DNA of 59,955 nt from a virus: IMG/VR virus record IMGVR_UViG_3300047409_000695, positions 1-59,955 of that record; one strand, written 5' to 3'. Below, piece by piece: positions 38,446 through 46,777 of this stretch; position 1 is the first letter of the stretch; the number at the start of each line of letters is the position of its first letter. The notes below the pieces were generated by a model. That model made no database searches. It was given only the letters and a program-made list of their open reading frames with translations, and was not told where the DNA came from. Both the position numbers and the translations under genes were made by a program.

Positions 38446-40301
38446 GCGGCAACCCCCTGCGAGTGCTCGAGCACGACGGACCGCCCCGTTACCCCTTTCC
38501 CGAGCCGGACGCAGATCATGCCGGCAATCTTCGACGCGTCCGGCAACGGCTGATTCACTTCTCGCGTGCTCAGCAGAATGACCTGGTCGAGCGTCGAGCC
38601 ATACAGGGCGCGCGCCATCAGTTCCCGGTTCTGCACGTCCAGCATGTCGAGTTCGTCGACGATCGCGAACTTCAGGCCGGACTTCTCGGCAATCGCCAAC
38701 TGCAAGGCCACGCCGATCCGATGCTGCTCGGACCTCGAGTAAGTGTCGACCAGCCGGCCGTTGATCAACACCGCCCACGGGTCGACCTGAAAACCGACCG
38801 TCCATCCAAACGGTTGGAGATAGCTATTGATGACGGCTTCGAACGGGCCGAGTGCCTTCGCTAAGGCCTGCACACGGGCGCCATTTGGCCCCAGGACGTC
38901 GACCAGCGCTTCCAGACGTGTGACGTCCGCCTCGAGCGTCGTTCGATGCGCTATGGCGTCGGCATGGGCCTGCAACCCGGCATAAAACGCAATCGCCGCC
39001 TTCTCGATCGCCTGGCCGTTGTTGACCCGTTCGGTCAGCACCCCGAGGTCGGTTTCGAGCGCCGACGTGTCGGGCACGGCCGCGATCTCGGCCTCGAGCT
39101 CCCGGACCAGCCGCTGATCCTGCTCGGCAGCCTGGGCATACGCCACAAACGCGGCCTTCTTGGCCTGCAGGTCGGCGAGCTCGGCGACCAGGGGATTCTT
39201 CGGCTTCGGTGCAACCGGTTCGGCCGGAGCCGGCGGCGCCAGCTTCTCGATCGCGTCCTCGATATCCCGCGCCCGGCTGAAGAACTTCACCTTGGCGACC
39301 GGGCACGGCGTCCGGCTGTCGAGCACACACCCGCCTTTCGGGTCGAACGTCCGGAGCGCCGCGGCCTTCTTCCGTTGCGTGTCGATGTCGACGTTGTCGG
39401 CTGGACGCTGGACCGGAGCCGGCTCTTCGGTCTGGGCCTCTTCCATCATCCCCAGCCGTTCCTCGACGTCGACGATCTTCGCGACGACGTCTTCGTACAG
39501 GCCTTCAGGCTTGACAGGAATCGGCGACGTGAGCCAACCGGTCGCCTTCAGCCGTTCCTGCTTGGCGACGAGATCCTTTCGTTGCGCGACGGACCCGCCG
39601 ATCTTTTGCTGCAGGTCGCCGACGGCTAACCGGAGATCGACCAGGAGCTTGGCAATGCCGGCGAGATGCGCGTCCTTGTCGGCCAGGGTCTTGTTCTGCA
39701 GCGATGGCAGCGTCGACGTCGCCACCGGCGGCACGAACGCCCCCTTCACCTTGTCCTTGGCCGACTTCCGGTCCTTGAACGCCTTCTGGTACGCCGCCTC
39801 GAGGCCGTCCAACGTGTATTCCGTGTCGCCGACCGGCACCTTGACGTCGAGCAGGGCCAGCATCAGGGCCTTCGCGTCCGCGTGATGCAGGTTCCGGAAC
39901 ACCGTCGTGTCGAGCGCTGCGTCGACGTACGCTTCGTCACAGTGCAACAGGTCCGCGTAGATCGCGCGCTGTTGTTCGGTCGCCGAGCCGGCGAACCCCT
40001 CGACCTCGAGGCTCGAGCCGTTCGGTGCCCACGACCGCTCGATCCCGACCACGTCGTTGACCCGCAGGGCGACGTCGACGGTCTGCGACCCGGGCGAATA
40101 ACTGGGAATCAACTTATCCCCGCCGGCGCCTTTCCCGTCGAGACCCTGACAGCGACCGGTCAGCGCCCACTTGATCGCCTCGCGGATCGTGCTCTTGCCG
40201 GACCCGTTCAGGCCGGCCAGGAACACCCGCGGCGCGTTCAACAGGATCTCCGTGTCGCTGAACGACCGAAAACTCTTCAACTGCAGACTCGTGATCATCA
40301 T
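38442..40301 (-). CDS. SMC/Rad50/RecF-like ATPase (619 aa)
   Basis: The start at 40301 (MMITSLQLKSFRSFSDTEIL) overlaps the ASCH gene stop. Walker A is 'GLNGSGKST' (30-38). A long coiled-coil runs from ~210 to ~450 and is interrupted near residue 325 by 'GGCVLDSRTPCP', which may act as a zinc hook-like turn. The C-terminal part has 'RSEQHRIGVALQLA' (signature-like) and Walker B 'FAIVDELDML'. It is likely a DNA end-processing ATPase working with the Cas4-like nucleases. Confidence 0.78.
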   Translation of the reverse strand: MMITSLQLKSFRSFSDTEILLNAPRVFLAGLNGSGKSTIREAIKWALTGRCQGLDGKGAGGDKLIPSYSPGSQTVDVALRVNDVVGIERSWAPNGSSLEVEGFAGSATEQQRAIYADLLHCDEAYVDAALDTTVFRNLHHADAKALMLALLDVKVPVGDTEYTLDGLEAAYQKAFKDRKSAKDKVKGAFVPPVATSTLPSLQNKTLADKDAHLAGIAKLLVDLRLAVGDLQQKIGGSVAQRKDLVAKQERLKATGWLTSPIPVKPEGLYEDVVAKIVDVEERLGMMEEAQTEEPAPVQRPADNVDIDTQRKKAAALRTFDPKGGCVLDSRTPCPVAKVKFFSRARDIEDAIEKLAPPAPAEPVAPKPKNPLVAELADLQAKKAAFVAYAQAAEQDQRLVRELEAEIAAVPDTSALETDLGVLTERVNNGQAIEKAAIAFYAGLQAHADAIAHRTTLEADVTRLEALVDVLGPNGARVQALAKALGPFEAVINSYLQPFGWTVGFQVDPWAVLINGRLVDTYSRSEQHRIGVALQLAIAEKSGLKFAIVDELDMLDVQNRELMARALYGSTLDQVILLSTREVNQPLPDASKIAGMICVRLGKGVTGRSVVLEHSQGVAA

Positions 40302-40747
40302 GATCTGGCTCTCTCCCGTTCGATGTCGCCCAGTAATGACGCCGGCACGTCCCACAATCCCGGCATCCCTCGAGCCAATATCGGCTTTTCGAAGATGCAG
40401 AGGTCGACGAAGATCCACGCCCAGCGCCCCATCTCGTAGTTCCCGAACGCGGCTTCCTTGTCGTCGATAGACTTCCGCACGTCCATCGCCGGCCGCACGT
40501 CCTCGAGCGATCCGACGCCGAGAATAGCTCCGACAGGCAGGCCCGCCGGCTCGTCAAACCCGAGTCGAATCAGGGCCGACGAAAACGACTGCGTGTAACA
40601 CAACCGGTAGTCGGCTTCGTGGAACGCCTTCGACGCGTGAATCGCGATCCGGCCACGCTCCTGCGTCTTCCACGACCGCGTCTCGATTCGCTTCTCCCCG
40701 CCGGCGAGCAGCGAGGCCCACGGTTGCAGCAGTGACAGTGCCTTCAT
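40298..40747 (-). CDS. ASCH-domain protein (149 aa)
   Basis: The protein starts MKALSLLQPWASLLAGGEKR, followed by 'IETRSWKTQERGRIAIHASK' and 'GAILGVGSLEDVRP', the core of ASCH/PUA-like domains that bind RNA or modified nucleotides. It overlaps the SMC-like gene. In phages, ASCH proteins are common and may process or sense modified nucleic acids. Length is typical. Confidence 0.75.
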   Translation of the reverse strand: MKALSLLQPWASLLAGGEKRIETRSWKTQERGRIAIHASKAFHEADYRLCYTQSFSSALIRLGFDEPAGLPVGAILGVGSLEDVRPAMDVRKSIDDKEAAFGNYEMGRWAWIFVDLCIFEKPILARGMPGLWDVPASLLGDIERERARS

Positions 40748-40959
40748 GTCTTCACCTTCGGATCGAGCTCTTGGAACCGAGCGATCGCCGCACTGATAGC
40801 GGCCGAGACTTCAGACTTTTCATTGCCGACCGCCTTCAGCGCGATCCGCGACATGATCAGCCGGTCGACCACGGCCTGCGTGTGTCGCGTGTTCTCGACC
40901 GTCCATTGCGCCTTCCGAATCTTCTCGATCGGTTCCGGCGTCTGGTGCGGGCTATACAT
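40744..40959 (-). CDS. small helical protein (71 aa)
   Basis: The sequence starts MYSPHQTPEPIEKIRKAQWT and is helical throughout ('AAISAAIARFQELDPKVKT'). It overlaps both neighbours by a few nt. No family is recognised. Confidence 0.5.
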   Translation of the reverse strand: MYSPHQTPEPIEKIRKAQWTVENTRHTQAVVDRLIMSRIALKAVGNEKSEVSAAISAAIARFQELDPKVKT

Positions 40960-41146
40960 CCTTCTTCACCGGCTTTCCGCGGTACGTGTTCGTCACGATC
41001 GCCCCCTTGAACTGACGTCGCAGGTCGGCCGCGATCCGGAACAACTGCGCGCGCGTCGTCGTGTGCTCCGGTTGCGTGTTCGCCATCCCCTCGAGCTCGG
41101 CGATCGTCGCGAGGATGGCATCCCGCTCGAGGTCACTTATGACCAC
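40952..41146 (-). CDS. small helical protein (64 aa), GTG start
   Basis: A GTG at 41146 following AAGGA gives VVISDLERDAILATIAELEG. The protein is a helical hairpin with a basic tail (NTYRGKPVKKDV). It overlaps the upstream gene by 14 nt. The function is unknown. Confidence 0.5.
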   Translation of the reverse strand: MVISDLERDAILATIAELEGMANTQPEHTTTRAQLFRIAADLRRQFKGAIVTNTYRGKPVKKDV

Positions 41147-41432
41147 TGGCCCAGTCCTTGAAATCCTTGAACGTCTTACAGGTCTCGACGTTGTCGACCA
41201 GGGCACAAATCAGCGACCGATCCGGATAGCCGGCCTCGAAGATGACCCGGCTCGGCACCTTGTCGTTGCAGTGCTTCAGGTCGTCGCACGGCCACGACAG
41301 CCATACCTTCGACTGCACGACCAGGGCGTTCTCGGAGAACTTCAACGTCGGCTTCTGCGGCTTCTGCTGCGCGGCAAGCCCGGCGAGCCACAACGCCAGC
41401 ACCACGACCCCGGCCACGATCCAGTCTTTCAT
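41133..41432 (-). CDS. exported or membrane-anchored Cys protein (99 aa)
   Basis: The protein begins MKDWIVAGVVVLALWLAGLA, a signal peptide or anchor ending AAQQ. The mature region has four cysteines ('WPCDDLKHCND', 'LICALVDNVETCK') that could form disulfides in the periplasm. It lies between the Cas4-like nuclease and small helical genes. A periplasmic role such as exclusion of other phages is possible but not shown. Confidence 0.55.
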   Translation of the reverse strand: MKDWIVAGVVVLALWLAGLAAQQKPQKPTLKFSENALVVQSKVWLSWPCDDLKHCNDKVPSRVIFEAGYPDRSLICALVDNVETCKTFKDFKDWASGHK

Positions 41433-42547
41433 TCCTCACCATCCCCGTCGCCGAACGGCTTTTCGTTCGGGTCGATCTTCTTCAGGCCAAACCGGTACGT
41501 GGTCTTTTCCTGCAGCACTTCGGCGAGGTCGTCGACCAACGCGGGGAACTGCTTGAATAGCTTCGCCAGGGCCGAGTGCGACACCGTCAGGCCTTCCTTC
41601 TCGAACGCGCCCATGATGTTCCGCTGCCCGAGCACCCGCAGAACGACGTCGAGCGGATACTTGCGCTCCGTCACCGGCCAGTTGCCCCAGACCGTGTCTT
41701 TGCCGACCTTCACCGGCCCGTTGGCGACACAGTGCTGCTTGAACGCCTTTTTGATGGCCTTCATCTTCTTCTCGGCCGGCACCAGCAACGTCCCGACCTG
41801 TAGGGCCGTCGCCGTATCGAACCGGACCGGTAAGACCATCTCCCGATCGGCCAGGGGACACTTGAGCTCGCAGTACCGACACGCCGGCCCGACGTGCGCC
41901 GGATACGTGTTCGTCTCCTGGGCGTACCGGATCCGGGCGACGTCCGCCTGCACTTCGATCTCCATCTGTTCGAGCTCGGCGACCGTGAACTTGACCGACG
42001 TCGCTTTGTTGAACCGGACGAAGACGAACGTGATCCGATACGACGGGAAATTCGGCCAGCGCTTCATCGCCTGCCAGCCGTAGAACCGGGCCTGATACGT
42101 GTCCTTGATCTCGGCTTCGGTCAGCACGACCCAGTACGTCTTGTCGTCCTTGATCTCGAGCTCGCCAGGGTGTGCGTAGACCAGGTCCGGCGCGAACGAC
42201 ACGCCGTCGCCGACCTGCCGCTCTTCCGACGTGACGTAGCGCTCGAGGTCCAGCGCGAAGAACTCGGCATGGCGGACCCAGAGCTCGCGGAGCTCCGGAA
42301 TCAACCGCTGCGGCGTCTGATGCTCGGCGATCCCCTGCACGAACGCCCGCATCGCGAGATCCTGATCCTGCGGCGTGCCGGCGGCGACCAGAGCCAGGAT
42401 GTACAGATGCTTGATGTGGGCGAACGCCTGGCCACGCAACGCGTAGTCGCTCGAGTCGTCGACGCCCTTCTGATGAACCTCGTTGAACCGATAGAGGCAG
42501 TCGGCGTCCTCGAGCGCGGACCGACGGAAGACCTGCAGTTGTGTCAT
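41429..42547 (-). CDS. PD-(D/E)XK nuclease, Cas4/AddB-like, with Fe-S cysteines (372 aa)
   Basis: Catalytic-type residues are Asp121 in 'FAPDLVYAH' and Glu131-x-Lys133 in 'ELEIKDDKTYW'. Three cysteines in 'ACRYCELKC' (223, 226, 230) plus Cys17 match the 4Fe-4S arrangement of Cas4/AddB nucleases. The C-terminal ~140 residues form an additional helical domain. It probably resects DNA ends for the RecT annealing protein encoded upstream. Confidence 0.78.
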   Translation of the reverse strand: MTQLQVFRRSALEDADCLYRFNEVHQKGVDDSSDYALRGQAFAHIKHLYILALVAAGTPQDQDLAMRAFVQGIAEHQTPQRLIPELRELWVRHAEFFALDLERYVTSEERQVGDGVSFAPDLVYAHPGELEIKDDKTYWVVLTEAEIKDTYQARFYGWQAMKRWPNFPSYRITFVFVRFNKATSVKFTVAELEQMEIEVQADVARIRYAQETNTYPAHVGPACRYCELKCPLADREMVLPVRFDTATALQVGTLLVPAEKKMKAIKKAFKQHCVANGPVKVGKDTVWGNWPVTERKYPLDVVLRVLGQRNIMGAFEKEGLTVSHSALAKLFKQFPALVDDLAEVLQEKTTYRFGLKKIDPNEKPFGDGDGEE

Positions 42548-42873
42548 TCGGAGAGCCCCATCGGATGTTTCAGCCGACGCACGACGTCGACGTTCCCTCG
42601 CTCTTGATAGGCCGTCACCCCGCGCGCCCCGACAGCCATCGCGAACCGCACAATGTCGGCCGTCAGCGCCTTCGACTGGCTTGTGTGTATCAGTTCCACA
42701 AGCGGACTCACGTTGTCTTCGATGCCGAGCTCGCGACAGAGGTCGGCAGGCGTCTTCATGTCTTCAGTCACTCGCCGATCCTCCGGTTTGATCTTCGTCA
42801 TCGTCGTCCTTCGAAACCCAAACCACAGATCGTCGACCGTGGCTCGAGTAAAAACCTCTTCAGGAATCGGCAT
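42544..42873 (-). CDS. accessory protein (109 aa), unknown
   Basis: The protein starts MPIPEEVFTRATVDDLWFGF and has a middle 'MKTPADLCRELGIEDNVSPL'. The helical C-terminal end includes 'ALTADIVRFAMAVGARGVTA'. It lies between RecT and a nuclease and overlaps the latter (ATGA). It may be a partner protein. No family is recognised. Confidence 0.5.
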   Translation of the reverse strand: MPIPEEVFTRATVDDLWFGFRRTTMTKIKPEDRRVTEDMKTPADLCRELGIEDNVSPLVELIHTSQSKALTADIVRFAMAVGARGVTAYQERGNVDVVRRLKHPMGLSE

Positions 42874-42875
42874 CG

Positions 42876-43895
42876 TCAGAACCCGAACTGAATATCCGTC
42901 GCTTTGAGCGGCGCCGTCACTCCGGCCGGCGCCACCGTGCTCGCTTCAGGCCCGGCAGCCCTATCACCCGAATCTCCCCGGCTCGGATCCCCGCCGGTGG
43001 TCGCTGCGGGCGCCGTCGACGTCGCGGCCGGCGTCGGCGTGCTCACAACGGGAGCTTGCACCTTACTGTTCTGCGGTCCCTTGACGCGTTCGCGGCCCTG
43101 GCGCGCGGCGTACTCATCCCGACACCAGTCAAGTAGGGCCTTCGCCCCGAGCTCCGGGTCGACGTCCGCGGACCCCAGGAACTCGTTCAGCTTCGTCAAC
43201 CGCAGGCCTCGAGGCAGGTCGAGCATCGCGAACGCCTTTTCGACGTTGTCGCGCATCGGCTCGGGAATCTTGTTGAAGACGTCCGGCACGGCCTCGACGC
43301 TGACCACCGTACCTTCGATCGCCGGCGCGTAGTCCTGCGCTTCCTCGACCAGCACGAGCCCCATCAGGCAGTCGGCCGCGGCATCGCGCAACGCGAACGA
43401 CCGGGCGCGCATTTGGAGCATCCGATCCGGATAGGTCTGCCAAGTGCCGGCCTTCGTCCAGAGCCCGGCTTTCTTCGCGTCGCCGACCGAGAACTTGCGA
43501 ACGATCGCGTCCGGCCAGCCCTTGCGCTTGACCTCGCAGACCGCCGTCCAGTCGTCCGTGCCCTTCTTTCCCTCGAACGTCTCTTTCACGTACTCGATCA
43601 GGTCGGAGTTCTGCACCAGGGCCAGCGCGGCGTCTCCCCAGATCGACGGTCGGCCGTTGATGACCGCGATGTTCTGCAGGGCCTGCATCGGCTTGAGACC
43701 GATGTCGAGTCCCATCTGGATGGCCACAAGCACGTTGCCCGGTTTGTTGACGTAGTCTTTCGGCGCGAAGTCCGATTTGGCGATCATCTCGGCCATTCGC
43801 ATGGCGTCGCTCAGCGTGTCCGGCACCAGCGAAAACGTCCGGCGACGCGCGATGGCCGCTTCGACAACCGGCTCGAGCTTTTGCTGTTCACTCAT
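42876..43895 (-). CDS. recT-like: RecT-family single-strand annealing protein (339 aa)
   Basis: Residues 35-130 show the family core: 'AEMIAKSDFAPKDYVNKPGN', 'IQMGLDIGLKPMQALQNIAV' and 'INGRPSIWGDAALALV'. The C-terminal ~80 residues are a disordered Ala/Pro/Thr linker ending in DIQFGF, similar to the acidic-hydrophobic tip of single-strand binding proteins. It pairs complementary DNA strands during recombination. The two flanking Cas4-like nucleases are likely partners. Confidence 0.88.
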   Translation of the reverse strand: MSEQQKLEPVVEAAIARRRTFSLVPDTLSDAMRMAEMIAKSDFAPKDYVNKPGNVLVAIQMGLDIGLKPMQALQNIAVINGRPSIWGDAALALVQNSDLIEYVKETFEGKKGTDDWTAVCEVKRKGWPDAIVRKFSVGDAKKAGLWTKAGTWQTYPDRMLQMRARSFALRDAAADCLMGLVLVEEAQDYAPAIEGTVVSVEAVPDVFNKIPEPMRDNVEKAFAMLDLPRGLRLTKLNEFLGSADVDPELGAKALLDWCRDEYAARQGRERVKGPQNSKVQAPVVSTPTPAATSTAPAATTGGDPSRGDSGDRAAGPEASTVAPAGVTAPLKATDIQFGF

Positions 43896-43897
43896 AA

Positions 43898-44569
43898 TCA
43901 GAACTCCGACGTCATGACGTCCACTTTGTCGCCCTCACCGAACCGCATCGGGCAATCGTTTTTCGTCACTTCGCAAAAACTACACTCGTTGAAGCTGGGC
44001 ACCGGTTCCGGCGCCACGTCCGCGGTCGCTAGTTCTTTGATCAACTGAAACAACGGCGTTCGAATCGTCTCGGCGTCCGCCCACGTCACCGGCAGAATCG
44101 CCGACTTGTACACGACCTCGCCGGTCGGCTTCAGGTCCGGCTGACCCAGATACATCGGCAAGATCAGCATGTAGATGGCGACCTGAATCGTGTTCGAATC
44201 CCGCACAACTCCGCTCTTCGCGTCCGAGACCAGAAACTCGCCAGGCTTCCGGCCGACGATATCCGGCTTGCCCGACACGATCGCCGTGTTCCCTTTCAGC
44301 TTGAACGCGTTCTGTCCCTCGAGCGCGACCTGGTAGCCGGCCGCTTTGAGCTCGAGATGTCGCGTGCTCAACAGGGCCGAGTGCTCGATCCGCCACTTCA
44401 CGAAATCGAAGGAGCTCGGTTCCTTGTCGATCGTGTACCGGCTCCGGAGCCAGGGACTGAACCGACACGAGTTCTCGCCGGCCAGGAGTCCCGCCAGCCA
44501 CTTCGCGCTGAAGTACGGCAGGCCGTCTTTCTTGATCGGCGGCGTGTGCACGGTCGTTCGTGGCGGCAT
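43898..44569 (-). CDS. Cas4-like PD-(D/E)XK nuclease with Fe-S cysteines (223 aa)
   Basis: The core 'IVSGKPDIVGRKPGEFLVSD' holds Asp103, followed by Asp116-Ala-Lys118. Cys35 and 'ECSFCEVTKNDCPMR' (Cys196, 199, 206) match the 4Fe-4S set of Cas4. No CRISPR array or cas1/cas2 is nearby, so it is a recombination nuclease. It ends 2 nt before the RecT start and begins next to a KOW-like gene. Confidence 0.8.
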   Translation of the reverse strand: MPPRTTVHTPPIKKDGLPYFSAKWLAGLLAGENSCRFSPWLRSRYTIDKEPSSFDFVKWRIEHSALLSTRHLELKAAGYQVALEGQNAFKLKGNTAIVSGKPDIVGRKPGEFLVSDAKSGVVRDSNTIQVAIYMLILPMYLGQPDLKPTGEVVYKSAILPVTWADAETIRTPLFQLIKELATADVAPEPVPSFNECSFCEVTKNDCPMRFGEGDKVDVMTSEF

Positions 44570-44755
44570 CTACTTGGCCTCGTGCTCGAGATTGGCGGCG
44601 ATGACGTTCCGTGGCCAGTCGTGGCCGTCGAGTTTCACGCGAAAGCCGGCAACCGTCGTGTTCACGATGACCCCAGGCAGACGGACCGGCGTCGGCCGGC
44701 GCCCCTTCTGTGTCGGGAGCACATACACGATCCGGTCGCCGACCTTGAACGCCAT
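44570..44755 (-). CDS. small KOW/SH3-like barrel protein (61 aa)
   Basis: The protein MAFKVGDRIVYVLPTQKGRR, with later 'LPGVIVNTTVAGFRVKLDGH', has the spacing of a KOW or SH3-like beta barrel. It is probably a nucleic-acid- or protein-binding factor. It overlaps the upstream gene by 1 nt. Confidence 0.6.
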   Translation of the reverse strand: MAFKVGDRIVYVLPTQKGRRPTPVRLPGVIVNTTVAGFRVKLDGHDWPRNVIAANLEHEAK

Positions 44756-45213
44756 CAGCCTTCGGTCCCTGTCGAGTCCGCCGGCGTCTCCGTGACGGCC
44801 TCGCTGACCTTGCCGCCCGCGTCCAACATGCTGCGCTGATCGGTCTCCCGTTGCGCCGCGTCGAAGAGCGGCAACGACTTCGGATGTGTGAACCCGCGGA
44901 CCTTCTCCATGAACAGGTTCACCTTGGATTCGTACGTCGACTTCGCGGTCTTGGCGGCTTCGGCCTTTTCGTCGGCGACGCCCTTGGCCTTGGCCACTTC
45001 TTCGAGCAACTCGCCGAGCTCTTCCATCTGGTCGGCCGCGGCGACCTTGTCGATCTTCATCGCCCCGAGGTTCACGGCGAAATTCTTCACCGCTTTAGCG
45101 ACCGCCCCACCGATGACGGCCGCGGTCTTCGCGACCTTGGCGACGACCTTCTTACCGGCCCGCTTTCGCTTACTGCCCGCCGACTTCTTTTGCTGTCGCG
45201 ACTTCTTCGCCAT
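44755..45213 (-). CDS. basic-to-acidic helical protein (152 aa)
   Basis: The start at 45213 gives a very basic head (MAKKSRQQKKSAGSKRKRAG), then a long helical region ('ADQMEELGELLEEVAKAKGV') and an acidic/Thr-rich tail. It could bind DNA with its head and other proteins with its coiled coil, in the manner of nucleoid-associated proteins. No family is recognised. Confidence 0.55.
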   Translation of the reverse strand: MAKKSRQQKKSAGSKRKRAGKKVVAKVAKTAAVIGGAVAKAVKNFAVNLGAMKIDKVAAADQMEELGELLEEVAKAKGVADEKAEAAKTAKSTYESKVNLFMEKVRGFTHPKSLPLFDAAQRETDQRSMLDAGGKVSEAVTETPADSTGTEG

Positions 45214-45397
45214 CTGCGTCCCCCCATTCCTCAATGTTGACTTTCACGACGACGTCGACCCTGGCTCCGATCCGCAGGTTCCTCGCCTCGACCACCGGCA
45301 CCGGCACCGTCACGCTCGCGGCCCGGTAGTCGTCGAGCTTCACGGACAAGCTGATGAACGTCGGATACTCCATCAGGCCGAACACCGTGCCTTTCAC
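45170..45397 (-). CDS. small beta-barrel-like protein (75 aa), GTG start
   Basis: A GTG at 45397 overlaps the upstream stop (GTGA). The protein VKGTVFGLMEYPTFISLSVK has an OB/SH3-like strand pattern and an acidic end. Its end overlaps the next gene by 44 nt. A single-strand-DNA-binding role is possible but unsupported. Confidence 0.5.
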   Translation of the reverse strand: MKGTVFGLMEYPTFISLSVKLDDYRAASVTVPVPVVEARNLRIGARVDVVVKVNIEEWGDADGEEVATAKEVGGQ

Positions 45398-45588
45398 GAC
45401 TGCACCGGCTTCGTCTTGCCGCGGCCGATGCCGCCGGCGAGCCCGCCCTTGCGACCCGCGGCCTTCGCCTGCTCTCGCGTCCACTCGTGTGCTGTGCCCT
45501 TCTCGTGCGCGGCCTTCCCGCCCTTGCTCGCGATCCGAGCCCGCTTGACCGGGTCCATGCCGGCGAACCCTCGATTGGCTGTGCTCAT
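45394..45588 (-). CDS. KGG-motif protein (64 aa)
   Basis: The sequence MSTANRGFAGMDPVKRARIA continues 'SKGGKAAHEKGTAHEWTREQ' and 'AKAAGRKGGLAGG'. The repeated xxxGGxAAHxKG pattern is that of the KGG/con-10-like stress-protein motif. Such proteins are small, hydrophilic and of unclear function. In this phage it is inside the recombination operon. Confidence 0.6.
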   Translation of the reverse strand: MSTANRGFAGMDPVKRARIASKGGKAAHEKGTAHEWTREQAKAAGRKGGLAGGIGRGKTKPVQS

Positions 45589-45589
45589 C

Positions 45590-45784
45590 TCAATCCTCTG
45601 CTTCCCATTTGGCGTGTTCCGCGGGGAACCGCTTTTGAAACACCGTCTGGGCCACGACCAGCTTGTTCAACAACCCGTCGCAGAAGAGCCGAAGCTGCTC
45701 CGGGCCGAACTGCGCGCTCTCGAGCGTCTCTTTCAACTGCATCAGCGCGTCGTCTTCGCGATCCTGGCGATTCAGTCTCGGCAT
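45590..45784 (-). CDS. small helical protein (64 aa)
   Basis: The start at 45784 (MPRLNRQDREDDALMQLKET) overlaps the RuvC-like gene stop (TGATG). It is predicted fully helical with an acidic end. No family is recognised. Confidence 0.5.
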   Translation of the reverse strand: MPRLNRQDREDDALMQLKETLESAQFGPEQLRLFCDGLLNKLVVAQTVFQKRFPAEHAKWEAED

Positions 45785-46311
45785 CAGAACTCCGGTACGA
45801 AGACCCCTGGTCGCACTTCCTGGGGCTTGTGCCCGTTCACGTCGTACCAGACCACCGCGATAGCCAGGGCACTCCACTCGTGCGACTTCACGCCGAACAA
45901 CGGGCCGGGCGTTTTCTTCAACCCGATCGCCTGTTCCTTGTACGGCCCGAACCGCTCGATCAGCGCTTGCCGGACCGCCGCGTCGCCGCCACGAATCGCG
46001 CCCAGATGCCCGCGGACCTTCGACCTCAGAATCCGATCCCAGCGTCGAGGCTTCCAGGCCTGCGTAAACATGCCGGCCCAGAAGACGCTGTCGAAGACCT
46101 CGACGCCGACCCCGTGCGCGGTCGCAAACATCTGCATCTGTTCCGTGACGAGCACAACGTCGCCGTCATAGTGCCGGGCCGACTCCTTCGCCTGATCCAG
46201 CCGGACCAGCATCTCTTCGTTGTCGAGAATGTCTTTGTTCACAATCGACGTGCCGTTGAAGCTGACGAACGCGCTTTCCTTATGGCCAGGATCGATGGCA
46301 ATGACGATCAC
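45784..46311 (-). CDS. ruvC-like: RuvC-like Holliday junction resolvase (175 aa)
   Basis: A GTG at 46311 overlaps the upstream stop (GTGA). The product starts VIVIAIDPGHKESAFVSFNG, the first RuvC strand with its catalytic Asp (residue 7). 'VVLVTEQMQMFATAHG' provides the Glu of the second motif. The C-terminal 'GVKSHEWSALAIAVVW' has the expected acidic site. It resolves branched DNA before packaging. Length is typical of RuvC. Confidence 0.75.
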   Translation of the reverse strand: MIVIAIDPGHKESAFVSFNGTSIVNKDILDNEEMLVRLDQAKESARHYDGDVVLVTEQMQMFATAHGVGVEVFDSVFWAGMFTQAWKPRRWDRILRSKVRGHLGAIRGGDAAVRQALIERFGPYKEQAIGLKKTPGPLFGVKSHEWSALAIAVVWYDVNGHKPQEVRPGVFVPEF

Positions 46312-46580
46312 AGGACGATCCGTTCTTCGTGGGGCGGCATGGCCTGCGGCACGCGTTCCCAGTAGAGCCGGCGCGGCGACTTGCCGATCTGGATGTTCGT
46401 CCGAACGATCAGGCCGTCCTTCTGCAGCCGCGTCCACAACCCCTGACCCGCCGACATGCGAAACCCCAACTGCACGGCGACGTTGAAAATGTCGTTCGCG
46501 CGGAACAACGGCGTCGGCAGCAACGCTAGTGCTCTCGAGAGATCGCCGTCGGAGTAGCGGTGCCCCTTCACTTCAACCAC
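46308..46580 (-). CDS. small winged-helix-like protein (90 aa)
   Basis: The sequence starts MVEVKGHRYSDGDLSRALAL. A middle part, 'ANDIFNVAVQLGFRMSAGQG' and 'LWTRLQKDGLIVRTNIQIGK', follows a winged-helix pattern (helix, turn, recognition helix, wing). It overlaps the RuvC-like gene. It is a candidate regulator. Confidence 0.55.
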   Translation of the reverse strand: MVEVKGHRYSDGDLSRALALLPTPLFRANDIFNVAVQLGFRMSAGQGLWTRLQKDGLIVRTNIQIGKSPRRLYWERVPQAMPPHEERIVL

Positions 46581-46777
46581 CTGGCGTGACGTTCCGCCTC
46601 TTCGCGCTCGGCCCAGATCTGCTCGAGTCGCTCTTCAACTAACACCTGAATCGTGTTGGCCTTCGACCGATGCGTCTCTTTCATCAGGAACTCGACCTGC
46701 TCCATCTGGGTTTTCGCCAGCCGAAACGAGACCCGCTCGGTGCCAGGTTTCCACTGACCTCTCGGCAGCCCAGGCAC
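46568..46777 (-). CDS. ribbon-helix-helix-like protein (69 aa), GTG start
   Basis: A GTG at 46777 follows AAAGGAACG inside the previous gene's end. The protein has 'GTERVSFRLAKTQMEQVEFL' and a second helix 'KANTIQVLVEERLEQIWAER', the strand-helix-helix arrangement of Arc/MetJ-type DNA-binding proteins. It is probably an operon regulator. Confidence 0.55.
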   Translation of the reverse strand: MPGLPRGQWKPGTERVSFRLAKTQMEQVEFLMKETHRSKANTIQVLVEERLEQIWAEREEAERHARWLK

